Assembly (NCBI GenBank): GCA_947500545.1
Contig: CANMSO010000002.1
Location: 62,001 to 126,000, forward strand
Direction: 5' to 3'
Origin: an uncultured Aquimarina sp.
GTDB lineage: Bacteria > Bacteroidota > Bacteroidia > Flavobacteriales > Flavobacteriaceae
DNA length: 64,000 nucleotides
The notes under the pieces were generated by a model. That model saw only the letters and a program-made list of their open reading frames with translations. It searched no databases and was not told the origin of the DNA. Positions 27,161 to 36,354 of the stretch are shown piece after piece. The position numbers and the translations under genes are program-made. Within the stretch, counting starts at the first letter, position 1. Every line of letters begins with the position of its first letter.

Positions 27161-28570
27161 TTATTGGTTGACTGTTTCTAAAATCCAACTTGAAATTTTA
27201 TTTAAAGCTATAGGTGAGATAGTCTGTTCAATAGTTTCATATTCGCTCATTTTGCCCGTTTCTGCTTCTTGAAAGAAATGATTAAGACCTTCAAGTATTT
27301 TTACTTCATAGTTTTTCGTTTTACCATTTTTTAATGCTTTTTCCAAAGCGGGAGCATTAATTTCTGCCAATACCTGAGTGTCTTTTGTTCCATATAATGC
27401 CAAAACATTACTTTTTACTTTTTTATATTCATCTGCTGGATTATAGGAATAAAAATACCTCGACCATGGTGTGGTTCTTGTTTCCACAAATTGATTGATT
27501 ATTTGAGTTGCTTGTTCTTTTGACCCAGTTATGTTAACTAAAATTGGCATTATTTCCTTATTGTAATGTCTTAGCAATTCTTCCTTAATAATGTCACGAT
27601 TTCCTTTTTTAGAGGCAATAGCTATAGCTTTTCTAATTGCTGCTTCATAGGCATTCTCATCTGGAACAGGAAAGGGTCTTAATGTTTTTGATTGTATTAA
27701 GGATAACTCACTACCAAGTATACCCGTTCCAGCAAGAGATACTATAAAAGCAATATCTTTTTTCATTTTATTTGCCACTAAAGGCGCAATGATACCACCT
27801 TCGCTATGCCCTATAATACCTATCTTTTTAACATCTATATCATTTCGTGTTTTTAAATATGCGATTGCAGTAGAGGCATCAAGTGCAAAATCCATTGTGG
27901 TAGCTTTTGAAAAATCACCAGTAGAACTACCACGACCTCTATCATCGTATCTCAGAACAGCTATACCTTTTCGTGTTAAATAATCAGAAAGGACTAAAAA
28001 AGGTTTATGATTTGCGAAAGTTTCATCTCTATCAGAAGGTCCACTTCCACTAATAAGAAGAACAACTGGAAACTTGCCTTTTTCTTTAGGCTTTGTAAAG
28101 GTGCCAGCCAACGTTACATTTGCTTTACTATTTGAGAAAGACACTTCTTCGCTGACATATGGATAAGGTTTAGTGGGTTCTTGAGGTCTGTTAAGCTTTT
28201 CTGTCTTTTGTTCTTTCTTTCCTTTTTTTAGAGCTAAAGAAATGATATTAGCACCTTCATTAAACGTACCTTCAAACTCTTGCTTTTCTTCATTATAGAC
28301 ACCTTTGTAATGCAGTCCCAAGTTTGAACCGTCAACAATTAATTTATTATCAATGAAAGTAGTTTGTTTAGGCTCAAGACCACTTACGCGGGCTGAAGGA
28401 ATAGAAATTATCGTCTTATATCCTTCATCATGTTTTTTAATATTAAACATAAAAGTGATTTCTTTTCCTTTACCAATTTTTCCAATACCTGACCAGTTAC
28501 CAGTAATGTTTTGAGCATTCATTGAGGTAATTGCGATACACATGATTAGTATTCTGACTATTCTTTTCAT
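27161..28570 (-). CDS. Secreted alpha/beta hydrolase with N-terminal beta domain
   Basis: 469 residues. Signal peptide (1-20, ending at NAQ), a ~100-residue beta-rich domain (ITGNWSGIGKIGKGKEITFMF) of the kind often found before secreted esterases, then an alpha/beta hydrolase domain from ~140 with nucleophile Ser256 in GHSEGG and a late His in GLNHFFQ. Related to YkfD/BAAT-type and S9-like acyl esterases. It heads the leftward run with the oxidoreductase, metallo-beta-lactamase-fold protein and metallopeptidase. Confidence 0.8.
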   Translation of the reverse strand: MKRIVRILIMCIAITSMNAQNITGNWSGIGKIGKGKEITFMFNIKKHDEGYKTIISIPSARVSGLEPKQTTFIDNKLIVDGSNLGLHYKGVYNEEKQEFEGTFNEGANIISLALKKGKKEQKTEKLNRPQEPTKPYPYVSEEVSFSNSKANVTLAGTFTKPKEKGKFPVVLLISGSGPSDRDETFANHKPFLVLSDYLTRKGIAVLRYDDRGRGSSTGDFSKATTMDFALDASTAIAYLKTRNDIDVKKIGIIGHSEGGIIAPLVANKMKKDIAFIVSLAGTGILGSELSLIQSKTLRPFPVPDENAYEAAIRKAIAIASKKGNRDIIKEELLRHYNKEIMPILVNITGSKEQATQIINQFVETRTTPWSRYFYSYNPADEYKKVKSNVLALYGTKDTQVLAEINAPALEKALKNGKTKNYEVKILEGLNHFFQEAETGKMSEYETIEQTISPIALNKISSWILETVNQ

Positions 28571-28662
28571 TTTTTATAAATTTAAATTTTGGTTATGAGA
28601 CTCCTTTACAGCTGAATTCATCAGCTATATTATGTTGATTTATAATATTTAAATGTTGACTA

Positions 28663-29262
28663 CTATTCCTCCAGTTCGCGAAGTATATCTTTAGCGTCCT
28701 CTGTAATTTTTGAATAGCACATATATGCCCATCTAGCAAAGAAAAATAAAGCTATAAGTGCAATAGGTATAAACCATAGTAAATTATTACTATCACCAGC
28801 GAAAAAATCTTTTCCTTTAGTAATTTTTAGAGCTACTGGTATCACTGTTAACATAAGTACAGCCGAAAAAACTATACCCCATTTTTGAACAAGAAGGAAA
28901 TGGGTTCTACGTTTAGTGAACTCAATAATAGTATCTTTATAGTTTCTTTTTGACATGTCAATATTATTCATTCTATATACAGATGTTAATGTCAAAATTG
29001 GCAAAATAGACATGATTACAATACTTATAACAGCACATATTTTAAGGGGTAGAGTATCAAAAACTTGAATATTCCAAATAACTATTATTAGTGCAGCAAA
29101 TAGCACTATGCTCCCTGTTCCTTCGTATTTAAGAATTGTTTTTAGTTTATTATTGTATTTCAATTTAACAACATCCATAATTACCTTATCAGTTATTAAT
29201 CTTTGATTGTCAATTTTTCTACTAAGCTTAGACCAAGTCTCTTGTAACTCTGCTAGTTCCAT
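28663..29262 (-). CDS. Membrane partner of ECF sigma factor, pair 1
   Basis: 199 residues with a cytoplasmic helical start (MELAELQETWSKL) and four hydrophobic segments in two hairpins (about 47-66, 70-92, 126-146, 160-178), ending in a charged tail. It begins 5 bases after the sigma factor gene. A protein with the same MELxELxxxW start and layout follows the second sigma factor at 58.6 kb. An anti-sigma role is a fair guess, but no known anti-sigma motif such as the ZAS zinc-binding motif is seen. Confidence 0.55.
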   Translation of the reverse strand: MELAELQETWSKLSRKIDNQRLITDKVIMDVVKLKYNNKLKTILKYEGTGSIVLFAALIIVIWNIQVFDTLPLKICAVISIVIMSILPILTLTSVYRMNNIDMSKRNYKDTIIEFTKRRTHFLLVQKWGIVFSAVLMLTVIPVALKITKGKDFFAGDSNNLLWFIPIALIALFFFARWAYMCYSKITEDAKDILRELEE

Positions 29263-29267
29263 TTTAA

Positions 29268-29753
29268 TTATTTTACGATAAGTGATTTTAATCTATTTTT
29301 AATTCTACCAATCTTGGTGCCTACATTTGTAGTGGAAAGTCCAATTATTTCTGCAATTTCTTCGTGACTTTTCTCGTCTAAATAGAGCATAATGATTGCC
29401 CTATCCACTTGGTTCAGTTTCTTTATAGTTTGATATAACTTAATTATTTGTTCATCTACAAAAGTGTCTTTAATGTCTGTTTTTTGTAGTTGTTCTTCGT
29501 TAATCTCAACACCTATTCCTTGCTTTTTCTTTTTTTTGAGTTGAACCATTGCGGTATTTAAGGCAACTCTGTACATCCAAGTGCTTCTTTTTGATTTTCC
29601 CTTAAACGTGTCAAAAGACCTCCATAATTGATATATCATTTCTTGCCTCATATCCTGTGCGTCAACCTCGGAATTTGTATATAAGGTGGAAACTTTGAAG
29701 AGAATCCCCTCATTTTCATTTATGAATTGAACAAAGTGTTCTTGGTTTGGCAT
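29268..29753 (-). CDS. ECF-type RNA polymerase sigma factor, pair 1
   Basis: 161 residues with sigma region 2 (NSEVDAQDMRQEMIYQLWRSFDTFKGKSKRSTWMYRVALNTAM) and region 4 HTH (DRAIIMLYLDEKSHEEIAEIIGLSTTNVGTKIGRIKNRL). It should direct RNA polymerase to a small stress or envelope regulon. It is followed by a membrane protein gene that may hold it inactive. It shares much sequence with the sigma factor at 59.2-59.7 kb, including the LYLDEKSHEEIAEI/LHLDEKSNEEIAEI core. Confidence 0.88.
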   Translation of the reverse strand: MPNQEHFVQFINENEGILFKVSTLYTNSEVDAQDMRQEMIYQLWRSFDTFKGKSKRSTWMYRVALNTAMVQLKKKKKQGIGVEINEEQLQKTDIKDTFVDEQIIKLYQTIKKLNQVDRAIIMLYLDEKSHEEIAEIIGLSTTNVGTKIGRIKNRLKSLIVK

Positions 29754-29811
29754 TTAAAAAGTTGGCTATTTGATTTATTAGTAGTACAAAGTCTAAAAAA
29801 ATCACAAAAAA

Positions 29812-30114
29812 CTATTCTTTTTTTGAAAGAAATACGTTTAGTTTTTTGAATCCCTTCTCCCGAAAAGGAACTAGCTTTTTGTAGTCCTCGCTTGAGAATA
29901 ACTTTGCTAATGCTTCTTGACTCGGGAATTCAACTACCATAACAAAATCTGGTTTCTCATCGCTAACAAGAGTTTGTACTACGGGATATTTATCAATCAC
30001 AGTGGCATTTACTGACTTGTATAATACGCGCATATTTGATGCATAATGCTCAAAAGATTCTTGTTCTTGAGGATTTATAAATCCGATTATAATAAGGAAA
30101 ATTTTAAAATTCAT
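29812..30114 (-). CDS. DUF1330 family protein
   Basis: 100 residues with the DUF1330 dimeric alpha/beta-barrel pattern: FEHYASNMRVLYKSVNATVIDKY, DFVMVVEFPSQEALAKLFSSEDYKKLVPFREKGF. These small proteins resemble heme-degrading and ligand-binding barrel proteins, but no catalytic role is established. A longer secreted protein with two related domains lies at 32.8-33.6 kb in the same cluster. Confidence 0.7.
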   Translation of the reverse strand: MNFKIFLIIIGFINPQEQESFEHYASNMRVLYKSVNATVIDKYPVVQTLVSDEKPDFVMVVEFPSQEALAKLFSSEDYKKLVPFREKGFKKLNVFLSKKE

Positions 30115-30292
30115 TTTTTGTATTTTAAGCGTTTAGGATATGAGTATTCAACTAATGTGAAAAATCACAAATAACACTAAAATTTTTTTAGTCACTTGTT
30201 TTTTAGGTAGTTAAAACTTATTTAGGAAGAAAACTAATTGAAAAAGACATATGCCTTCGAGAAATAAATCGTTACTCTAATTTTGGTAAAAA

Positions 30293-30324
30293 CAAAAAAG
30301 GCCTAAATTGAATTTAGACCTTTA
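30293..30324 (-). terminator. Terminator after the tandem YHS gene
   Basis: Read on the minus strand, a hairpin with arms GGTCTAAATT and AATTTAGGCC (one mismatch) is followed by a T-rich run. It lies about 55 bases after the stop of the leftward YHS gene. Confidence 0.65.
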
Positions 30325-30377
30325 AAACAACAACCATCACCAATCAAAAAACCTATTTAGAATTATACAACTGCCAA

Positions 30378-31427
30378 TTAAAAATATTTCCAGTGAACCT
30401 CTTTTCCTTTAAGAATATCTTTTCTTACTTTTTGCCATTCCTTATTTGCATCACTTATGTACTTATCCTTTCCTTTTAGAAAAGCTTGTTTTACACCAGG
30501 GCTCCAATTTAAATACAACTTATCATCCACAATAGACCAGCTGTCATTTGGACGGCTTTGGGCTCCATATCCATCACTGCCATGTCCTGACATGCCGTAG
30601 GAACACCATCCTCCATATTGAGGTGCATAGTTTTCTGGATTTGCTTTAAATAATTCATAATGCTTTTTAGAGCTAAAGAGCCAATTAGCACCCATCCATT
30701 CATAATTAATTTCTTCCTTACCTTTTGTGGCTTCACCAATTTCAAAATATGCAACAGGGTCATAACCGCCAATAGCATATCCATTATGTAATACCATGAA
30801 CTCTGTTTGTGCAAGGATAGGTCGCATTTCATGACTACCATAATCCTTGTCATATAAACTTGGCCAAAACGTTTTTGCACCAATCTTTAAACTTTTGCTT
30901 ACTTGTGGCCACTGTTCTTCTGCATACTTAGCATAGTTTTTTACATAATCTTTATTTTTTCGAAAATGATTGGCCCATTCTACCATGTGTATCATGTATA
31001 GTTTGTCTTCAACTATAATCCAGCTATCTTCAGGGCGTGTACGTGCTGCAAAGCCCTCTCCACCATCGCCTGACATATGGGTTAACGACCAACCTCCGTA
31101 TTGAGGAGCGTATTTCCCTGGGGATTTTTCAAAAAGGTTCTTGTGTTCTTCAGAAGCAAATAACCATGTTGCATTTTTCCATTCGCTCTTAATAGACTCT
31201 TTTCCCTTTAGAGCTTTTTCTTTGGTGAAATAAGCGACAGGGTCATAACCACCAATTGCATAACCATTTTCCAATACCATGATTTCTGAGTTACTAAGAT
31301 TTGTTTTCCAATCTTTTCTGTCTTTAACGTATTCCTGTACCGAATACTTTTTTATCATTTTTTGTGCAGATAATAATATTGGTGTGCTTAACATCAACAT
31401 TAACATCATTAATTTAATTTTTCTCAT
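30378..31427 (-). CDS. Secreted protein with two YHS-type domains
   Basis: 349 residues from MRKIKLMML, with a signal peptide ending near SAQK. Two repeated YHS-like domains follow, each with AIGGYDPVAYF, a WLFxSxxH segment, YAPQYGGW and a closing SWxIVxDKLY strand. YHS domains bind metals or act as small redox-linked modules in the envelope; the exact role is unknown. Single-domain relatives are common (another lies at 46.0 kb); the duplication is unusual. It lies in a leftward cluster with hydrolase and DUF1330 genes. Confidence 0.72.
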   Translation of the reverse strand: MRKIKLMMLMLMLSTPILLSAQKMIKKYSVQEYVKDRKDWKTNLSNSEIMVLENGYAIGGYDPVAYFTKEKALKGKESIKSEWKNATWLFASEEHKNLFEKSPGKYAPQYGGWSLTHMSGDGGEGFAARTRPEDSWIIVEDKLYMIHMVEWANHFRKNKDYVKNYAKYAEEQWPQVSKSLKIGAKTFWPSLYDKDYGSHEMRPILAQTEFMVLHNGYAIGGYDPVAYFEIGEATKGKEEINYEWMGANWLFSSKKHYELFKANPENYAPQYGGWCSYGMSGHGSDGYGAQSRPNDSWSIVDDKLYLNWSPGVKQAFLKGKDKYISDANKEWQKVRKDILKGKEVHWKYF

Positions 31428-31564
31428 ATAGGTGTGATTTTGTTGAATAATTGGTTGTATTAAGTAACAGGAAATCACACCTTTAACATTATTTTATGAG
31501 TAAAAAAGTATTATGTTTTAATACTTGTTGTACTTAAAAATTAATCTAACGGGGCTTTCTTTCT

Positions 31565-32674
31565 TTACAAGTTTTCGAGCCATGAACTAATTGCTGTTGC
31601 AGCTTCTTCTGCCGCTCCGTTGGTTTCATTTTGCCAGTAGTGTAATGATGGTTTAACCATATCGTACACTGAAACATTATCTGTGTTTTGCCATCCACCT
31701 GCCATACCCGAAACACTACCCGTTACTACATTTCTCATGGTAATTGGAAGATTTGAAACTGGGTCTATTGCACCCGGTGGGGCAAAATCACCTGGTAAAA
31801 CGAAACTTGGATTTCCAAAAAGAACCATACGCGGTCTATCTGTTAGCTGAAAATACTGAGCTATTTCAATAAAATCTAACTTATTTTGGTCGTTAATTTC
31901 TAGAATCCCCAAACAATCTCTATCGAAATGTAAAGTTTGTCGAGATTCAATTGTTAAAAATGGCGACCGAAATTCAGACACTTCATCTTCATTTAATTGT
32001 ACAAATGTGGTTCGACCAAAGGGTGGGTCTGGCATTCCATTAAAATCGTTATTAAACAATAAAGTTTCTATAAAAAAGTTGTCTTCCAAAACCAATTGGT
32101 TGGCATTAGGGCCTCTTAACTCTTGAAGAAAAGGAGGTAGAAAATCTTGAGGGAAAGGCCCTGAAAATACAACCTCAAACATAGCAATTGCATCTACTTT
32201 TTCTGGATATCTAGCAGCAAACAATCCTCCGACAAACCCGCCCATATCGTGATTGAGCAGCCTAACCTTTGATAGATTAAGCGCTTCAACAAACTCATTA
32301 AGGTATTCTGCATATTCGCCCGAACACGGTGTACCACCTATTTTTTGAGATTTGCCAAAATTGGGAAGGTCTATTGCTATAACTCGATTATTTTTTGATA
32401 GTTCGGGAATCATCTTTCTCCATAGATAACTACTTGTTGGAAGCCCATGAACCATAACCAGAGGTATTTCACCCTCACCTTCGTCTAAATAATGTATTTG
32501 CAGTCCTGACTCTAAAGTAATGAAGTTTGATAGATATGGATAGTTCGCATATGCTACTTGTTTATTGCTATTTACGCTATCATCGTCATTATTACATGAA
32601 GTAAAAATGACGGCAAAAATTGCTAGTATTAGTGCAAAGACACAGGTCTTGACCATGTTAGATAATTTTTTCAT
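31565..32674 (-). CDS. Lipoprotein alpha/beta hydrolase with Asp nucleophile
   Basis: 369 residues from MKKLSNMVKT. Lipoprotein signal with Cys27 (IFTSC) and an Asp-rich sorting tail. The hydrolase domain has oxyanion motif HGLPTSSYLW and nucleophile Asp143 in LLNHDMGG, the plan of epoxide hydrolases and haloalkane dehalogenases. The Asn and Trp that bind halide in true haloalkane dehalogenases are Leu and Met here, so dehalogenase activity is doubtful; epoxide hydrolase-like activity is possible. Its 112-base gap to the next upstream gene permits co-transcription. Confidence 0.72.
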   Translation of the reverse strand: MKKLSNMVKTCVFALILAIFAVIFTSCNNDDDSVNSNKQVAYANYPYLSNFITLESGLQIHYLDEGEGEIPLVMVHGLPTSSYLWRKMIPELSKNNRVIAIDLPNFGKSQKIGGTPCSGEYAEYLNEFVEALNLSKVRLLNHDMGGFVGGLFAARYPEKVDAIAMFEVVFSGPFPQDFLPPFLQELRGPNANQLVLEDNFFIETLLFNNDFNGMPDPPFGRTTFVQLNEDEVSEFRSPFLTIESRQTLHFDRDCLGILEINDQNKLDFIEIAQYFQLTDRPRMVLFGNPSFVLPGDFAPPGAIDPVSNLPITMRNVVTGSVSGMAGGWQNTDNVSVYDMVKPSLHYWQNETNGAAEEAATAISSWLENL

Positions 32675-32786
32675 TGTTTGGTGTTTGTTTATACATGACA
32701 TTTCGGGAATCAATTTTGTTTTAAGTGAAATTGTAAAGATTCCACTTGAACTTGAAATCAAAATAGCCCCAAATTCTTAGTGCTAT

Positions 32787-33617
32787 TTACTCTTGAAAGG
32801 AGAACTTTGTAAAAACAAAGTCAGCTTTTGCTACTGCGTTCATCATCAGAGGTGCTGCTTTCGTTTTAAATTCTTTATTTGCGAATAGTTTTTCATTATC
32901 CTCAACGCTATCCCATTCTATTATGAACTGCATCTGTGGTTCGTAGGTAGCTTGACCTTTAGAATCTGTTGAGATAAGTCTAAGCACAAATTCGGGATAC
33001 GTACCACCATAATTCCGCTTTATGGGCTCTGACACTTCAAAATACTTTTTAATGCTTGTTTGAGCTTGTTCACTAGCTTTAAGGTCTACACCTCCAAACT
33101 CGTAGACTTTGTCGGAACGAAACGTCACTATTTTATCTTCTGCAACCTTAAAGTAGCCCAGATTCATTGTATTGATGGCTTCATCTCTGATAGGTGCAAT
33201 TTTCTTAAACTCTTTATTCTTCAAAAAGTTTAATCTAGATTCTGTGGTAGGCCATTCAAATATGGCAACCATATTTCCTGGTAGGGACTTGCTCTTATTT
33301 TTAACCACACCAAAACCGCCAATCATTTTTCCACCATATTGGGCTGCCAGTTCTAGAGCTTTTGGAAAATATTGCTTATTTAATTGCTCCATCTTTTCTG
33401 GTTTGATGTCTGCAAAGGCTAGTTCGTACACTTTTCCTTTTTTAAACAATACGGCTTGAGTCTTAACATCATGAGATTCACTGTTCTCAGTTTTGGCTTT
33501 GACAACATTTTTTGGAGACTGAAGCATCGCTACATCTTGGTTCTGTGCAATATTATTCTGAACAACAAATAGTACTGACAAAAATGTTGCTAGTGATAAG
33601 AATTTCATTTTTTTCAT
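32787..33617 (-). CDS. Secreted protein with two DUF1330-like domains
   Basis: 276 residues: signal peptide (to about residue 24), a Lys/Glu-rich linker, and two ferredoxin-like barrel domains (about 58-160 and 168-275). Repeated features are the VYELAFADIKPEKMEQL/VYEFGGVDLKASEQAQT starts and the FKKIAPIRDEAINTM/FKTKAAPLMMNAVAK ends. Barrel proteins of this type bind small ligands or heme, but none is shown here. It leads the cluster that includes the Asp-nucleophile hydrolase and tandem YHS protein. Confidence 0.62.
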   Translation of the reverse strand: MKKMKFLSLATFLSVLFVVQNNIAQNQDVAMLQSPKNVVKAKTENSESHDVKTQAVLFKKGKVYELAFADIKPEKMEQLNKQYFPKALELAAQYGGKMIGGFGVVKNKSKSLPGNMVAIFEWPTTESRLNFLKNKEFKKIAPIRDEAINTMNLGYFKVAEDKIVTFRSDKVYEFGGVDLKASEQAQTSIKKYFEVSEPIKRNYGGTYPEFVLRLISTDSKGQATYEPQMQFIIEWDSVEDNEKLFANKEFKTKAAPLMMNAVAKADFVFTKFSFQE

Positions 33618-33801
33618 TTTTTCTACGTTTTATAATTTCCTTTTGAATAAACCTAACAGTAGCTAAGTATATTTTTAGCAAACATAGCCGCCTAAATTTT
33701 TGCTACATTATTTATGTGGACAATGGGGAAATTTGAGTAAGTGAAAAGAATAAAGAGTGGTAATCGGGAAATATGGGGTAAATGGGAAGTAGTTTTTTTT
33801 G

Positions 33802-35577
33802 CTAGTTCTGCATTAAAATATACTCTTTGAGCACTTTATGTTTTGCTCGTGATATAGGTATTTTGATAGGAATATCGGGACTTTTAAAATAAGCTGTTTT
33901 GGAATTACCATATAACACTAAATGGTTATTTAAGTTTATGATAAATGATTTGTGGCATCGTTGTATATAATCGAAACCCCTTAACTGAGACTGAATGCTT
34001 TTAAGAGTTGCCCTTAAAGTTTTTTTCTCTATTGAACCCATGTTTTTCCAATATAGCGTCGAATAGTTGTCATTTCCTTCTGCGTACAGAATCTTTTGCG
34101 GGTCTATTTCAAATGCCTCTGAGGTTTGCGTATTAATAGTGATTATTTGAGATGGCTTCTCTTTTTGATTTGTCTTATAAGTTGAATTATCTAGGTTCAT
34201 TAAATGTAACAAGCTTGTATATTTAAATGTGTTTCTTATTGTATCAAAAATCGGATTACATAAAAACTCACCAGGAAGTAGACCTAGATTTGACTTAATA
34301 CTTCTTTCAATGTGTTTGAAAAACTCTTTTTCTTGATTAAAACCTAACCTGATAATCCCAAGGGCATAATCGAAAAGTCCAGTATTTTGCTGTAAATCTA
34401 AATCTCGAATTTCATTTTCCAGTTGCATTGCTTCGCTATAAAAGCCAGATTTCGCAAAAGCAAAAGCTAAATATGCATGATAGATAGGGTTGCTTTTTTC
34501 TGCCTCTTTACAATATTTGAAATCCTCAATAGAATTTTCAATATGGCCCAGAAAAAGATTGGTCAATCCACGTAATTCTATAATAGGATGAGCATTCTTG
34601 TCAATTTTTAAAGCATCATTAATGTACTTATTAGCATTTGCATAGTCTTTCATATAAATAAGGATTCGAATCGTCATTGCATAATGAGGTATTGCTAGGC
34701 CTTCCTCTCTAATCGTTATTTCTGCATGATGCTTTGCTTTGTTAAGCTGTTTTTTATGAATATGGTTCATTGCCGAAGCATGGTGCGCCTTAATGTTTTC
34801 ATTATTCAATTTTAGCGCTTGTGCCAAGTTAATTTCTGCCTGATGAAAATTCCTGTCAAAAAAAATATCTATAAAGGCAGCTGAGACATAGGATTCGGAC
34901 CTTTTATTATTCAAAATCAATGAACGATTGGAGAATTTTCTTCCAGTTTCAAAAGCCAGAATAGGATTATCATATCCCATGATGCCAATAATACTATAAC
35001 AGTCAGCTATTGCTGAATGTGATACTGCTAGGGACTTGTTTTCTTTTATGGACTTTTTAAAAAAAGAAATTGCTAAAAGCATTTCCGGATAAGTATACCG
35101 ATGCCAATGGTACAATCCTCTTAAATAATATTCTCTTGCTTTTGTCTTGTCATTTGAGTCTTTAAGTAAAAGGTTAGATTCACCACCGTCTATAAAATTC
35201 AAAACATTTTTTACAATCAATTTAACTGATATAGTCCATTTTTCTATTTGAACTAACGTGTCAAAAGCCAACAGCTCCTCTTTGGTCTCTATCTTAAACA
35301 ACCGAGTAAAAATTATGTACTCACCATTGACTTGTTTTAGGTTACCCTCTATAAGATAGTCAACTTGATGTTCAGTTTTTAATTTTTCTAAAGGGATAGG
35401 ATTAGCTTTGACATATAAACTAGTTGTCCTAGGAGCCGTTTTTACTGAGGAGGATTTTGAAATGAGATAAATAAATTCTTCCAAAATGCCCTCTGACAGA
35501 TGCTGTAAATCATCGAGCTTGTTAATATGGTATGGAAGTATGAGTATTTTTTTCAAATCAACATCAATTTTGCGCAA
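33802..35577 (-). CDS. TolB-like/TPR regulator with C-terminal LytTR DNA-binding domain
   Basis: 591 residues: an N-terminal domain like the TolB-type part of adenylate-cyclase-like and TPR regulators (LPYHINKLDDLQHLSEGILEEFIYLIS, VDYLIEGNLKQVNGEYIIFTRL), about seven TPR-like repeats (~125-440), then a LytTR DNA-binding domain (~485-585: QKILYAEGNDNYSTLYW, FDYIQRCHKSFIINLNNHL). It lacks a receiver domain, so the TPR part is the likely sensor. It is encoded beside the leftward DUF1330/hydrolase/YHS genes, the most likely regulon. Confidence 0.78.
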   Translation of the reverse strand: MRKIDVDLKKILILPYHINKLDDLQHLSEGILEEFIYLISKSSSVKTAPRTTSLYVKANPIPLEKLKTEHQVDYLIEGNLKQVNGEYIIFTRLFKIETKEELLAFDTLVQIEKWTISVKLIVKNVLNFIDGGESNLLLKDSNDKTKAREYYLRGLYHWHRYTYPEMLLAISFFKKSIKENKSLAVSHSAIADCYSIIGIMGYDNPILAFETGRKFSNRSLILNNKRSESYVSAAFIDIFFDRNFHQAEINLAQALKLNNENIKAHHASAMNHIHKKQLNKAKHHAEITIREEGLAIPHYAMTIRILIYMKDYANANKYINDALKIDKNAHPIIELRGLTNLFLGHIENSIEDFKYCKEAEKSNPIYHAYLAFAFAKSGFYSEAMQLENEIRDLDLQQNTGLFDYALGIIRLGFNQEKEFFKHIERSIKSNLGLLPGEFLCNPIFDTIRNTFKYTSLLHLMNLDNSTYKTNQKEKPSQIITINTQTSEAFEIDPQKILYAEGNDNYSTLYWKNMGSIEKKTLRATLKSIQSQLRGFDYIQRCHKSFIINLNNHLVLYGNSKTAYFKSPDIPIKIPISRAKHKVLKEYILMQN

Positions 35578-35753
35578 TAAACCTAATTAAAGCCTAATAA
35601 CTTGAACTCCACACAAAGGACACATATAGTTTTCATTGTTGCCTCAAAAATTTTATAAAAACCTCTTGCTGCATCCTTTTATGAAAATCAAATAGGAAGA
35701 CTATATACAGAGCTTCTGGATAATTGTCAAGCCGAATTGGAAAAATAAATATA

Positions 35754-36290
35754 TCAATTGCTTTTAATCCATTTAATGATTTTATCCTTAGAAATATGGT
35801 CGCCAAAATGCTTTCCGTAGTATGCTTCACAAATCAACCCTTGTTCATCTATCAGAAAATCTGCGGGTATAATAGGCTCATCATTTAGTGATTTAGTATT
35901 GAAAAAACCACTCATCATCATTTTCATCATTTTTAAGGGTTTTGCCATGACCCTGAACATTCCTTTTTGAGAGGATTCAACTCTATATAATTGATAGACG
36001 CTACCATTTAAATCAGGAACAAAATTGAAGGGTGGGTTTTGATTACCAGCATTCAATGCAATCTCTTCTTTTGTTGCATTAAAAAAACAGATGGCTTTAA
36101 GGTTGTTTTTTTGAAATTCCTTGTAAGACGAAATGAGCTCTCTTACCCTCATATTGCAAAAAGGGCAAGCGGCCCCTCTAAAAAATGAAACCATAACTTT
36201 TGAGCCCTCAAGTCGTGAAAGTTCTATTTCTGTACCGTCATAACTTTTTAGGCTAAAATTGGGGGCCTTATCTCCAATTTGTAATCTCAT
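35754..36290 (-). CDS. Peroxiredoxin-like thiol oxidoreductase
   Basis: 178 residues from MRLQIGDKAPNF. AhpC/TSA fold with the active-site pair Cys42-Pro-Phe-Cys45 (FFRGAACPFC), and a later PADFLIDEQGLICEAYYG. The CxxC instead of a lone peroxidatic Cys marks the redoxin group that reduces disulfides or peroxides via thioredoxin-like chemistry. No signal peptide, so cytoplasmic. An upstream ATG would add seven residues. Confidence 0.78.
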   Translation of the reverse strand: MRLQIGDKAPNFSLKSYDGTEIELSRLEGSKVMVSFFRGAACPFCNMRVRELISSYKEFQKNNLKAICFFNATKEEIALNAGNQNPPFNFVPDLNGSVYQLYRVESSQKGMFRVMAKPLKMMKMMMSGFFNTKSLNDEPIIPADFLIDEQGLICEAYYGKHFGDHISKDKIIKWIKSN

Positions 36291-36354
36291 CTCATTCCTT
36301 TTTAATTGCATCTGTTATTTATTTGGTTGAAATATTACTGTCGTTTGTTTTCAA

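Noticed and set aside
30509..30883. 124-residue frame inside the tandem YHS gene
   Set aside because: Same strand, other frame; the YHS domains are clear in the main frame.
31565..32674. Haloalkane dehalogenase
   Set aside because: The halide-binding Asn and Trp are replaced, so only a general Asp-nucleophile hydrolase is claimed.
35633..35830. 65-residue frame on the minus strand
   Set aside because: It overlaps the end of the peroxiredoxin-like gene in another frame and shows no domain or start signal.
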